From assembly GCF_026745355.1 (NCBI RefSeq), contig NC_079206.1, positions 33,796,653-33,860,652 on the forward strand: DNA of 64,000 nt, read 5' to 3'. The position numbers and the translations under genes are program-made. This document shows positions 1 to 10,799 of this stretch, piece after piece (within the stretch, counting starts at the first letter, position 1; every line of letters begins with the position of its first letter). The notes below the pieces were generated by a model. It worked only from the letters and a program-made list of their open reading frames with translations. It did no database searches and was not told where the DNA came from. This DNA is from Beta vulgaris subsp. vulgaris (taxonomy: Eukaryota; Streptophyta; Magnoliopsida; Caryophyllales; Amaranthaceae).

Positions 1-806
1 AGTATCAACATAGAAACTTCTTTACTTAGCCTTTGAAATCCTCTCTTGACTTCTTCCTTGACTTCGTATTCTCCCAGATCCTTTCATTGATACCTTAAAC
101 ATCATACACTTAAATAACTCATTAGTTCACTACTTAGTTTGCATCTTTGTTTCTTTGTCAGCAACAAAACTAGGGTTCAACAGTCAAACTGAAAATCAAG
201 ATTATGTGTGAGATTTTGAATTGAGATTAGTGTTAGGACTAGCTTGGGGGAGTATTTACCCTAGTTTGTACTCGGCTTACCCTGCTTTTTGCACCACATT
301 CCTAAATTATAATCCACCTCCTTAACCTAGCCCCATTACAACCTTAACAAAGTCCCTTTTAACTTTTAGATTGGACTTGGTCGATTTAGTAGTGGCGGGC
401 GAGATTTTGTGCAAGTCATGATGAGGGTCATCAAAATGTGGTGGAGGCAAGCTATTATGGTTGAGCATCCCTAGGGAGGAGTCAAACTCGAGACTTGGAA
501 GTGGAGAAGAGTGAGAAATCACTCTTGAAAAGCCTTTTTTCAAAAAGACCCGGTTGATAGGTGGATTGAGTCCTTAGAGTCACTCTTGTGCTTCCTAATC
601 ATTTTCCCTCTTGTGTTTGGTTGGTCTTCTAAATCTTGTTATGAACTCATTTAGCTTGCATGTCATGTTTGTAACTTTGCGTTTAGAGCATGTAGGTTGG
701 TTTGTTGCATGATTTATTTTTTTCTTTACTCCCTTTCTCCTCTTCCTTCCTTACTTCCCACTCTTGATTTACTTGAGGACAAGCAAAATGATAAGCTTGG
801 GGAGTT
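1..806 (+). other. 3' internal region of an LTR retrotransposon (non-coding)
   Basis: No coding region is supported here. The stretch ends in a purine-rich tract directly before an LTR-like TGATAAGTG start. The phrase 'ACTTGAGGACAAGCAAAATG' followed by a G-run is, from general knowledge, typical of the 3' untranslated end of plant Tat/Athila Ty3/gypsy elements. The rest of this element should lie left of the window. Short antisense reading frames in it look fortuitous. Confidence 0.6.
787..806 (+). other. polypurine tract
   Basis: The purine-rich stretch containing AAGCTTGGGGAGT lies immediately 5' of the TGATA LTR start. It is in the position expected for the primer of plus-strand DNA synthesis of the element whose 3' LTR follows. 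Confidence 0.6.
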
Positions 807-2440
807 TGATAAGTGTGTTTCTAACGCACTTTATGACCTCCTTTTCGTTTAGTTTGGGCCTCTTTATTCTCTTTTCTCCTTATTTCCCTTTCTACTTATT
901 TACTTGATCATTGATTGATCATAGTGACATTTTGCTAGATTTTCGATCTATTTTGATCGAATTTCTAGTACATCTGTTTTTACCTTGTTTTCTCGTGTTT
1001 TCATTGCAGGTATGATCCTTTTTGTGGCCGAGTATTGCGAGATATGGCTTAAGGGGGCGGGATAGAGAAACCGAGGGAGCTTGAGGTGCGCTTGGAGACA
1101 CCTGCACAGAATGGTGTGCTCACACATGCAAGTGGTGCACACGCACCTTCCGCAGTTTTAGAGATAAAACACATACCACATTGGTGCGCCCGCACCATCA
1201 CAAACATGCGCCTGCACCACATTGGTGCGCCCGCACCATCACAAGCGTACGCCCACACCATTTTACGAAGACATCCCAACTTTGAGGCAGAAGGGTGAAG
1301 TGCGCTCGCACCCTTTGTTTCCGGAAAGAAAAGAATCGAGCTTTATTAAAAACGGGAGTTTTGTTTTATTTTGAACTTACGCTTTATTCTAGAGTTTTAG
1401 AGAGTATTTTTTAGGGTTATACTAGAGAGATAAACACATCAGTTTTATTGAGATTTGAGATTAATTAATCATAAATTGTGATTCCGATAGCATTCAAGGT
1501 ACTTTTTCATTCAATTTAATTTGAAGTTCCAGTTCTATTTCATTCTTTTGGTGGTTGCTCTTGTTTTTCCTTGTTATTAGTTCTTTATTCTTATAATCTC
1601 ATAATTGTTATTTCAATTAGTTTGATTATCTCTTAATCATGTTTAGCCTTACATTAGTCATAGATTTTATGTTTAATTACTTAGAATCCATGATTAGTGA
1701 GTAGTTTCATATCTAGGGTTAGGGTGAAAGTATGGATTAGGGTTTTAAATATTTTGTTAATGTGATTGTGATGTTTTAAGGAATTTCATGCATTGATCTT
1801 GGTGTTTTGAGACCTTAGGGTAGATATTGATCACATTTATGCTTTGGCATTTTGGATTCAAATGTTCTTAAATCGAATTTTGAACATTTTTATCATCCCT
1901 AAGAATCAACTTAATTTCTAGGCATAGATATTGGGTAGAAATTAAGGGGATTCTTCATTAAGGGTTTTCCGAATTTATTGAATCTCTTAATCAACTAACT
2001 AAAGACCATTCAAGAGAGGATTTATTTGATTGATTAAGTGATTATTCTTGAGGACCATTCGAGAGAGGACTTGAGTATTTTAAAGAAAAACTAAACCTTG
2101 CATAATCATCTTCGTTACTTCAAAATCGCATTAACATTCATTTTCCATTCTTATTCATACTAGTAACCTTAACTCTAGTGTCTTCATATCTGATATTTTA
2201 ACTCATGTTATTTGCTTGTTCTTATTATTAGCTAGTCATAGTTGTTACCGAACCTTTTCAAACTCCCAAATACCCTTCAATTCGGTAATTTAGACTTGAT
2301 AGACTTTAATTAATCCCATTTTCCATGTGGACCGACCCTTGACTTACCCTTACTATTTCCTTAGTAATTGCTTGTTAGGTTTCATAAGTATTGTTTGAAA
2401 AGCGATTTTTGGTGCCTTAACGATACACTTAAAACCTCTT
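807..2440 (+). repeat. 3' LTR of a Tat/Athila-type Ty3/gypsy element
   Basis: The LTR starts with TGATAAGTGTG right after the polypurine tract. Its last part (about 2280-2420) has the layout common in plant Tat/Athila LTR ends, running up to TTTTTGGTGCC. The exact 3' end is not certain: no clean terminal CA was chosen, and the boundary lies between about 2415 and 2456, because gag sequence of the next element is recognisable from about 2457. An element that ends in its 3' LTR and abuts the middle of another gag was probably inserted there. No coding sequence is seen inside; short frames near 1050-1300 are chance products of a GC-rich repeat. Confidence 0.55.
1175..1244. repeat. 41-bp direct repeat carrying a perfect small palindrome
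   Basis: Two copies with a 41-base period share ACCACATTGGTGCGCCCGCA and the following bases. Each copy contains GGTGCGCCCGCACC (1183-1196 and 1224-1237), which is a 6-bp stem with a CC loop. It lies inside the LTR, in a GC-rich patch unlike its AT-rich surroundings. Confidence 0.85.
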
Positions 2441-2456
2441 TTCACAAATTATGCTA

Positions 2457-3351
2457 ATAGAGGGATTAAAGGCTCGAAAGGGATGTATGGGCTCATCATG
2501 TTCAGATATAATAACTTTTGAAATGATTAGAACATAGGTCATACCAAATGATCCTATATATGTCCCTGCTTATCAACGTCCATTCTAGAAGAGGTCCAAG
2601 AGTCAAGGACCAAGAAAAAATAATGGATATGCGTCGTTCTTTTTATCAAAAGAAAAAGAAGCGGATCTAACTCAAATCCTTGTTCCTAAGATTCTCAAAA
2701 GAAAGGAAAATCCCAAGAGGAGTCAAGGGGATACAAGGCTTAAATCAATGGTAAGGGTAGCATCGCCACAAGATGATCAAAACTTGCATCAAAGTAAGTC
2801 ATCAAAGATGAAAGAATTGAGTTGTTGGGCTGCTGCAGCGAGAGCTCAAATTAGCACTCAAAATGTGCAAGAGTCTCTCATGGCGAATGCTAGAATCGAC
2901 GAAGAGGCTCTTCAAGCTGGTATCACAAGGTTGTTGCCTCCAGAAGAAAATCAGCCTAGTTCCTCATCTCTAGTGATGGATGTCCAACATCATCATGAAA
3001 AAAATTCTCTTATGAAAGAGGTTGTGGAAAATGGTCTTAATGAAGTGTATTGACTCAGAATTTGGATCCGAAGATCTGGATTTGTTGGTATCGAACAGTG
3101 ATTTGTTGCTGGATGTGGAGACCCATTTGTAACCGAATCTAAGAATGGAAATCATGAAGGTCAGACCATGCAATGCAACGTAGTCATGTTACCAACGAAA
3201 TTCAAGAGATCAGAGGACCAGTCATCATTTCAGAGTAATGTTGCATCATGGGCGGATGAAGTTGATAAGGAAGAGAAAGCAGGTAAATTAATTACTTATT
3301 CTCGAAGTTTATCCCCTTACTTAAATCAAACACAAAAAACAATGCCTAGTT
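2457..3351 (+). pseudogene. Tat-A gag C-terminal region
   Basis: This matches, with substitutions and indels, the gag-to-protease linker of Tat-B. The longest open piece (2748-3053, 101 codons) contains AAARAQISTQNVQESL, which Tat-B has as AATRAQISTQNVQESL. Identification as gag rests on position between the gag core seen in Tat-B and the protease that follows. The upstream gag core is absent. A stop at 3051-3053 and a frame change near 3060 separate it from the next piece. Confidence 0.65.
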
Positions 3352-3371
3352 GAACATCCTTAAAATCTAAT

Positions 3372-3839
3372 TTGGAGAAATTAATCATAGATAAAATCTT
3401 TAGATCAGAGGGTGTTGATAATAAACATACTAAGGCTTTATTATTAAATGTGGACTTTGAGGGGGTACGTTTAGGTAAAGTATTGGTAGATATTGGAGTC
3501 AATGTCAATATTATGACATTTCCTGTGTTTAAAAAATTAGGAAAGACTAGAAAAGATTTGCATAATATTCAAATCAACATAACTAGTTTTTCCGATTTAT
3601 CTGAAAAGGTTGAAGGAATGGCTATTCTAAAGATTATAGTAGGTACTAAAGCTACTTTGACTGGTTTCTTCATAGTAGAAAATGATACTGATTTTAAAGC
3701 CATACTTGGAAGAGATTGGTTACATCATAATTATGCTATCCCATCATCACTTCATCAGATGTTCATAATGTGGAATGGTGATACCTTTGAAATGGTACAA
3801 GCAGATGAGGAAGTTTGCCTAATTACATTACCTGATTAG
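3372..3839 (+). pseudogene. Tat-A retropepsin-like aspartic protease
   Basis: About 155 codons are open. The protease would cleave the Gag-Pol polyprotein. The active-site region reads GKVLVDIGVNVNIM, where the family has D-T/S-G; the catalytic Asp is kept but the following residue is Ile, which would be inactivating or very unusual. The C-terminal hallmark ILGRDWLH is present. The Tat-B copy (37990-38391, minus) reads VDTRATVNI at the same place, so both copies have lost the canonical DTG. The frame ends with TAG at 3837. I infer this is an old protease rather than a functional variant. Confidence 0.75.
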
Positions 3840-4010
3840 GTTTTTGTCAAGGACTCTTTAAAGTCAGTGCAATTCTTATTCAAGAAATTGAGGACGTCTC
3901 ATAAGTTGAAGATATTCAATCAAAATATGAATTTATTCAACAGGCGTCAAGCTATGAACAATCACTAGCTCTAGTTAGTTTACAGAGTTAAATTATATTA
4001 AAACTTTATC

Positions 4011-4590
4011 ATGTCTGTAAACCATGAAGAATATTATAATAAACCAGCTTTTATATGTCCAAATTCATTAGGTTTATTTGAATATGTAGCCTTGCTATTT
4101 GGTTTAAAAAATTCTGGTGCTACATACCAACGAGCCATGGACGCAATCTTTAAAGATATGATTGGTAAGATAATGGAAGTTTATGGGATGACATACTTGT
4201 GAAATCAAATGATTTTTTAAGATATAAAGAACATTTGGTTTAGTTATTTACAAGGATGAGAGATTATTACCTAAAGATGAATCCACTAAAGTATGCATTT
4301 GGGGTTAAAGCCAGTAACTTATGAGGATTTATCATCCATAAAAATGGAATGGAAATTGATCAGAATAAGGGCAAAAGCAGTTTTGGCAGCTAATCCACCT
4401 TCTAATAAGAAGGAGTTGCAAAGGTTCCTTGGACAGGTCAATTATGTTAGGAAATTCATGGCTAATCTAGCTGAGAAGACTAAAAAGTTTTCCCCTCTAT
4501 TAAGATTAAAACACGAATCAGACTTTAAATGGAATAAGGAGCATCAAGAGGCTTTTGATCAAATTAAACAAGAATTAGTAAATCCTCCTA
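4011..4590 (+). pseudogene. Tat-A reverse transcriptase, lacking its N-terminal third
   Basis: The opening MSVNHEEYYN matches the linker of Tat-B (MSINQEECCN, at 37651 minus), but here it runs straight into FICPNSLGLFEYV, which in Tat-B lies several hundred bases further on. An internal deletion has therefore removed the fingers/palm section with the first catalytic Asp. The polymerase motif is broken by a lost base: Tat-B has Y-M-D-D (26188-26199), while here 4181-4194 reads out of frame. The thumb/connection follows at about 4290-4590 with PPSNKKELQRFLGQVNYVRK, a typical Ty3/gypsy segment. The enzyme is not functional. Confidence 0.8.
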
Positions 4591-5000
4591 TATTGATCCC
4601 TCCAAGGCAAAATGGAAAACCATTAAGGTTGTATCTATCAGCGTGTGAAGATTTCCTTGGTAGTATCCTTACTCAAGAAAATGAGAATGGACATGAGCAA
4701 GCCATTTTCTATCTAAGTAGAATCTTGCATGATATAGAGAGAAGGTAAACCATGGTAGAAAAATGGTGTCTATGCTTATATGATGCATCTATCAAGCTTA
4801 TACATTATTTCATGGCCTTCGCAGTGGAAGCGGTATGTCCAACAGATGTCATAATATATATATGATATCTCAACCTTTCATAAAAGGTAAATTAAGTAAG
4901 TGAAGTCTACAAAAGGCAGTAAAAGGTAAATTAAGTAACTGAATATATATGCCTCAAAAGGCAGTAAAAGGTCAAACTCTAGCTGATTTCTTAGCAACTC
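4560..5000 (+). pseudogene. Tat-A first RNase H domain
   Basis: It follows the RT thumb directly. LRLYLSACEDFLGSILTQEN and the following AIFYLSRILHDIERR match the RT-linked RNase H of Ty3/gypsy, which degrades the RNA of the RNA-DNA hybrid. The usual DAS..G motif reads SACEDFLG. The frame stops at 4746-4748, and 4860-4960 contains a local duplication of an AAAAGGTAAATTAAGTAA segment, a further sign of decay. Confidence 0.7.
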
Positions 5001-5040
5001 ACCCTTGCTGTGAATCTTGAATTATTAATGAGGATGTCAT

Positions 5041-5560
5041 TTCATGGACATTATTTTTGATGGCTCTAATACCAGAGAGACAACAGGATCTGGAATATAT
5101 ATTTTATCTCCTGATGGGATTCTAACCAAATTAGTAATAACCTTAAAGGGTCCATGCACTAATAATAGAGTGGAATATGAAGCTTTATTGATTGGATTGG
5201 AGTTGTTACTAGAATTGGGGGCGAAAAGCTAAAGTACATGGAGATTCTCAGATGGTTATTTATCAAATGACTGAAGAATTCAAATGTATTTCATCTGTAT
5301 CCCAGGAATGTGACAAGAAAGCACAAGAATTTTCTAAACAATTTAAAATGATTTCTCTCATACACATTCCTAGAGAAGAGAATGGAATAACATATCAGTT
5401 ATCCCAAATAGCTCTTGCTGGAGAGGAGATACCTTCACCAAATGAAGATATCATCCTTCAAGAAAAGATCCTGGATCCTATTAATGGGACTGATAAGGAA
5501 ATATTACAAAATATATTGGAAGTATATAGAATTTCAATATTAAGAGAGGATAAGGACTGA
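5041..5560 (+). pseudogene. Tat-A second (archaeal-type) RNase H
   Basis: IIFDGSNTRETTGSGIYIL and the following GPCTNNRVEYEALLIGLELL fit the RVT_3-type RNase H found downstream of the normal one in Tat-lineage elements. The motif positions FDGS, EYEALL and GDSQ are visible, the last after a frameshift near 5231. The second piece (5252-5560) continues with KKAQEFSKQFKMISLIHIP and the linker to integrase. This is the main evidence for assigning both Tat-A and Tat-B to the Tat clade. Confidence 0.75.
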
Positions 5561-5619
5561 AGAAAGGAAACTACTCAATATCTCCATAATCCAACTGGGA
5601 TAAAAGTACCAAATAAAGT

Positions 5620-6480
5620 TTAAATGGCTGCAACTAAATTTATCATACAATATGGGGAATCACACAGGAGAGATCCAGAAGGATTACTTTTAAAATGTGT
5701 AGGTGTTTGAGAAGCTTTACCCCTCATGGCAGAAAATCATCAAGGACTATGTGGTGCTCATCATAATGGCTTGAAAATGAGATGGTTGTTGCACGAACAT
5801 GGTTACCATTGGCCTACTATGAGAAAGAATTGTATAGATTATGCAAAAGGTTGTAAGAGATGTCAAAAGTTTAGACCCATTAGTAGGGCGTCAGCCTGAG
5901 AAGTAAATTAAAGTATATTCTAAACCTTGGCCATTTGGAGGATGGGCAGTAGATGATATAGGAGAAATTAATCCTACATCTACTAAGAAGAATTCATACA
6001 TCCTACTAATTACTAATTATTTCACTAAATGGGTAGATGCTTAGGCTTTCGTTAAGATTAATACACAAGTTGTTATAAATATCTTAGAAGAAAAGATCTT
6101 ACAAGATTTGGGATTCCAGAAACCATAACTTTTGATCAAGCCACAATGTTCAGAAACCCTGATTTATTAGACTATCTTACCAATTTGGGATTACCAAGTT
6201 GCATTCAACACCGTACTATGCTCAGGTTAGTAGTCAAGCTGAGGCTACCAACACGATCATAGTAAGGGGGATTTCAAAGATGGTAGATAATAACCCTAGA
6301 AAGTGGGATGAATTGTTGTTATATGCTATATGGGCCTATAGGACCTCTAAAAGAGAAGCAACATGAGTTATTCCTTTTAACTTAGTTTATGGACATACTC
6401 TAGTAATTCTTGCTGAAGTGAATATAAGATCGTCCAGAGTAGCCTAACAAATGGGATTATTTGGAGATGATGATTCCTAG
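5620..6480 (+). pseudogene. Tat-A integrase zinc-binding and catalytic domains
   Basis: Reading across several stops, the zinc-binding part is visible as GLKMRWLLHEHGYHWPTM and CKRCQKF (C-x2-C), near 5760-5870. The core follows with GWAVDDIGEINP, a YFTKWVDA segment and FDQATMFRNP (near 6130-6160). A downstream segment (QAEATNTIIVRGISK, 6235-6280) carries the Glu expected of the D,D-35-E triad, whereas Tat-B has lost it. In-frame stops near 5710, 5900 and 6045 make it a pseudogene. Confidence 0.75.
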
Positions 6481-6483
6481 GCT

Positions 6484-6833
6484 ATGAACATTGAGATAAC
6501 GAATTCTCTAAAAACCAAGGAAGAAGCTTTGGCTGAAATGAGAATCCAAAAAGAAAAGGTTGCTAGAGCCTATAATAAAAAGGTAGTGCTTAAAAACTTT
6601 CAAGAAAATGATAAGGTTTGGAAGATGTTTCTATCAGAAGCAGCTTATAAAGACCCTCAACTAGGGAAACAATCACGTAAATGGCAAGGTCCTTTCATCA
6701 TTTACAAGAAATTGTCTGGAAATGCCTACCTCTTGAAAGATATAGATGGCAATGTAAAAGATAGGGCTTTAAATGGTAAATTTCTTTAAAAAATACCATC
6801 CCTCTATCTGGGAACAACATGATACTGTGTTTT
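6484..6833 (+). pseudogene. Tat-A integrase C-terminal domain and end of pol
   Basis: KEEALAEMRIQKEKVARAYN, followed by KVWKMFLSEA, a KWQGPFII segment and the closing NGKFLKKYHPSIWE (after one extra frame shift at about 6785), is the standard tail of Tat pol. There it helps bind DNA and contacts chromatin. No chromodomain is present, in contrast to the chromovirus in the same window. Confidence 0.75.
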
Positions 6834-7009
6834 AACAAACGCATGCCGAATTGTTTCAAACATCCAGGGATTACTAAGATTACATCATTACAAAATTAAT
6901 GTTATATATCTTAAATGTTCTATTATTTGTCTAACAGCTAAACTAAGGTTTTTTTTATGGCTGACCAAGCATTACAAAGTTTCTCCCTTTGGAGAATCAA
7001 GCTCTGTTG
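6834..7009. other. pol-PMD spacer of Tat-A
   Basis: AT-rich non-coding sequence lies between the end of pol (plus strand) and the tail of the antisense PMD gene. The two genes converge here. Confidence 0.5.
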
Positions 7010-10000
7010 GACAACCATTTCTTTAAACATCTATTGCCTCAAAGTGGCAAGCTTGGCGCGTCCATGGTTCAGCTTTCTTTTTTCAACATCAATGGAGCTA
7101 TGAAGGGAAGATTTCTCATTAATAATGTTTATTTCTTCTCTATTAATCTCGGCCAAGAAATTTCGTAAGGAATGCCTCTCATCAGAAAGAGACTTCAGCT
7201 GTTGATCATAAGAATTTCAAGAACCTTGGGTCTGTGGAATGAAGCTTCTAAAAGATTTGGCTTAGGCTCTTAAAGAACTCTCCTCTTCTTGGAGTAAACA
7301 TAACAGATTGAACTCCTATTTCAAAGCTGCATTATTGAAGAAGAAAAGATTCCTTCACATAATCAAGAGAAGGTATCTAATACTCAAAGCCATGAAAGAT
7401 TAAGGATTCCAAAATCTGCTTAAGAGCTTGTCCATAAAATGATCATGAGGATATTCTGATAGAGCAAGGCAGAGGTTCCATATCTTGTCTTCTTGTTTAA
7501 TGTTTTCAGAATGTTCATCGTGACTACTTGTAACATTGCTAGAAGTAGGTTGGTCCCTCACAACAATGGACATGTCCACATTTACCTCTTTTCCTCCATT
7601 AGACTCTTTCATCACACTTGCTTCTTGAGTGCTTCCCTCTGCATCATGAAGAAGGGAATCCAAGTTTGCAAGATAGTGACGTCTGGTTTTTTGAGGATAT
7701 GTGTTCAAATAGAGGAAATCTAAAATGAATCTGTGAGGAAGAGAATACAAATGAGTCCTAGACGAGGATTGTGAAGATGATGGATCCTTTGATATAGGGG
7801 TGTTCAGAAGTTCAAAGTTGCTCCTTAAATGTGCAACATCTAAAGAAATTACATCTGTTGGAACCCTATCTCTCAGAATGGAAGGGTTTGTTATATAGTT
7901 GGAGCAGAAGGAGAATATGAAAATTCAACGTTCAATGAAATTGAATCCATAGGGTCCTAATAACCTTGAAAGGAGAGATTTTATTCAGTAGATGCCATGT
8001 TAAGATGCATAGTTTTTTCAGTTGGGGGGCACCTTGTCCTTCCAAAGTAGGGATGGCCTTTAAGTCCAACTAGGGGGAAATCTTGTTTGACACAGAGATA
8101 ATAGGCTCATTAGCAGGTGTAAGAATGGGTTTATCAAAAGGACCACCCTCCATATCTAGTTCTGGAACAAGTGTTGCGGGAGAACTTGTAGTAGTTAGAT
8201 CGGTAAAGTGGAGATTTGAAGGCAGTCTAATATTAAGATTTGTCGGCCTCTCCAAAGACAGATCACTAAGATCCTTAGACTTTATCGGACCAGATGAATA
8301 TGTAATGCACAATAGATTATGCAAAACATGTTAATGATGGAATGAATTAAACTTCATGCCAAGGAATATAGAGAGATGTATATACCTACTTTAGCTCACT
8401 GAACTTTTATTTTTGGGAAGATTTGAGATATATTCTTTGCGTTCTCTTCATAAAGAAATATCGAAATGCTGGACCTTAGAAGATGCTTCTAATTTATGAT
8501 ATTTCCTATAGGAATGTCTCAAAGATTTAGGAGCTGAAAGAGAATTGATATTACTTTTCTTGGAGGCTTTCTGAACAAATTCAGATTGCTCTACAAACCC
8601 TGGGAAGGGAGTGCTCTTAAAAGTGGAGATGAAGTTGTAATCTCTCTTCTTAATAGCTCTTTTGAAAGGATCAATTTGCTCTATTGGTCCCATGGTTTGA
8701 ATGTCCTTTGCAGTATGGACATCTCCATAAGAAACCCCTTGATCATTGACAGCATCATCTTCATCTTCTGAAGGAATAGACTCAGTGATCCTTTGGTCCA
8801 CAACATTCCAGTATAGCCTGCCATATCTAGAGTCCACTTGCACTCCCTCATGGACTTTCAAATTTTTCTTGCTACCTTTTGCTAAACAGTAATGAAAAGG
8901 CAGAAAGAAATTAGATGGGACTTATTCTTCCTAAAAGTTATAAACTAACTAAGAAGATAAGATCACTTATAGCTTGAGAAGAGTTTATCTTCAAAGTGTG
9001 ATATAACATCAACACATTGTTGATCATTTGGGAAAACATGATCCCACCATGTCTGGAAGCCTCGAACAGTTTTGAAATTCAATTTCTGTGTGATGGTCAT
9101 AAGGGTAAGGCTGAGAGTGTTGCTTCGATGAACAACATCTACATTCCTCAAGCTTAGAAAGGAATGAAAGTGGATCAAATGAAAGATTTTTTTCACCTGT
9201 CCCCTTAAATGCTTCAAAAGCAGAAGGAGGGTTGATTACCATCAAGCTGGGGAAATATAAGTGGCCCCAGCAAGTTAAGAGCCATAAGGGTCCAAACCCC
9301 TTATCAGTGGAGAAAATGGGAGATTTAGAGCTAGGAATACCAAAACCTTTGAAAGACTCTCTACTTCTAAAGAGGCATCTATAAAGTTGTCCTAACAAAA
9401 TAGGAGCTAAGGCAACTTCTTCAGAAGTATTGGAGATGTTAACAACTAGAGATAGCCATAATGTTAGTACACCTCCAGCCCTAGACATCATCAGTTTGGA
9501 AATAGCAAAGGTGAGAAATAATTGGGGAGTCACTTCTTCACTTGAATCCATACTGATGAAGAAGTCACTAAATATTTGAAAGCCACATTTGCTAGCACTA
9601 GCAGAAGGAATAGCAATTTGGCGAAAGATAGATCAACACTGACTGTACAGTTAATCATATTCCTTCACATGATGATAAATAGGAAGGTCAATCCCATACT
9701 TACCTATGGGAGAAGTTCCAGCGATAAAGGCAATATCAGCTAAAGTTATAGTCATTATTGGTCTCCATTTGAACAAACAACAATTGATGGCAGGGTCCCA
9801 ACAGGCCAATAAGGCAGTAGAGATGGCTCCATCAAAGTAACATTTTCATAAGAAGCTAGCCTCAAGAAAGGGAGTATCTTATTCTTGGTTCATTTATCAT
9901 GAAAAGGTTGCATGCACAAAAACCATGCCCTTGCATCCACTCCTGAGATCCATCCTTTATATGGTGTACTGAATAAAGGCCAATGTAAATGGATAGTTGA

Positions 10001-10332
10001 CTTTGAAGTAAAAGGAAGCGTTTTGGGTTTAATGTCCTCTAAGATGATGTGATCCAAGAATTTGTAGCACCGATCCAAAATAGGTTGACGATGTTGGCTC
10101 TTCATCCTGAAAGGAAATCCAGGTCCAATGGTAGCCATTTTCTCCTCCTAGGCGGTATCAGAAGTATTAGTGTGTTTATTCACATACCAGAATACTTCAG
10201 ATTTATAGTGCTTAATATTCACTTTATAGCGTTGCATAATTGACGAGCTGCCTCAGATTGCATGGAAGTGGCCTTTGTAGCCAGCGCCTCACAAATTTCA
10301 TTTTCACGGTGAGTTATTGCTTCTTTAGACAT
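7010..10332 (-). pseudogene. antisense plant mobile domain (PMD) gene with coiled-coil tail, carried by Tat-A
   Basis: Reading the minus strand from an ATG at 10330-10332 (MSKEAITHRENEICEALAT) and allowing for frameshifts, the following appear in order. First is a leader with MATIGPGFPFRMK (10138). Next is a segment with WDPAINCCLFKWRPIMTITL (near 9800-9740). Then comes the 9551-9024 piece with GPLWLLTCWGHLYFPSL. After it is an acidic hydrophilic region (8861-8448). Last is a C-terminal heptad-like stretch with SLSDERHSLRNFLAEINREE (about 7170-7120). The 'CFFKWG.MTITL.D' and 'PLWLL..W...YFP' patterns are those of the plant mobile domain (aminotransferase-like, MAIN/MAIL family). PMD proteins are known both as host genes and as passengers of Ty3/gypsy and MULE elements, and Tat-lineage elements are known to carry extra antisense ORFs downstream of pol. 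The function inside the element is unknown. Stops near 9893, 9660 and 9020 show decay. Confidence 0.7.
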
Positions 10333-10468
10333 GGTGAATTTAAAATTCGATTGATGTATGTGCGTTTGCAAAAGAATTAAATTGGTCCGAAAGATTTTAA
10401 GTTTTCCTCAAATCCTTATAGGGATATTAATGGAGAAGACAACAAAAAAATAGAACACGTGTCTTACT
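10333..10468. other. PMD upstream region, cut by CACTA terminus
   Basis: Non-coding sequence lies upstream of the antisense PMD start and presumably held its promoter. It ends abruptly at 10468, where CACTACTACATAA begins. Confidence 0.4.
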
Positions 10469-10478
10469 CACTACTACA

Positions 10479-10525
10479 TAATTAACCTTAAGTAACACAT
10501 TTAGGTAACACTTTTCAAATTATAG

Positions 10526-10618
<93 letters not shown>

Positions 10619-10790
10619 CACTTTGTCCATTTGTAACATTTAAGGTAACACTTTTATAATTTGTAACATTTTATAGTAACAATCCTAAAATGGTAACACT
10701 ATAAACTTTGTAATAGGTAACACTTCTAAAATAGTAACACTAAGATTTATAAAATAGGTAACACTTCTAAAATACTAACACTAAAAAGTG
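10479..10790. repeat. subterminal repeats GGTAACACTT / AGTAACACT
   Basis: At least eight copies of a TAACACT core lie in about 300 bases, often as GGTAACACTTCTAAAATAGT. They are interrupted by a (TA)n run. In CACTA elements such subterminal repeats are binding sites for the transposon-encoded regulatory protein; the role here is inferred from position. Confidence 0.75.
10527..10616. repeat. (TA)n microsatellite
   Basis: An almost perfect TA dinucleotide run of about 90 bases lies within the subterminal region of the CACTA element. Confidence 0.97.
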
Positions 10791-10799
10791 TAAAATAGG

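Larger units (their letters stand above)
2457..10468 (+). mobile_element. Tat-A: decayed Tat-lineage Ty3/gypsy retrotransposon, truncated at both ends
   Basis: Domain order on the plus strand is gag C-terminus, aspartic protease, reverse transcriptase, RNase H, a second archaeal-type RNase H, integrase, then an antisense plant-mobile-domain gene. The second RNase H is the hallmark of the Tat (Ogre/Retand/Tat) lineage. The same family recurs inverted as Tat-B (24087-49944), and the two can be aligned from about 2457, matching Tat-B near 39265. The 5' part (LTR and most of gag) is missing because the LTR at 807-2440 abuts it. The 3' end is cut at 10468 by a CACTA terminus, so neither LTR of this family is in view. 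Frameshifts and stops throughout show it is dead. Confidence 0.8.

Noticed and set aside
1086..1298. 70-codon frame on the plus strand and overlapping antisense frames
   Set aside because: It is produced by the GGTGCGCCCGCACC direct repeat in a non-coding LTR.
8083..8334. 83-codon plus-strand frame and opposite 84-codon frame
   Set aside because: The plus-strand frame is a shadow. The minus strand here lies between recognisable parts of the PMD gene and shows no separate motif.
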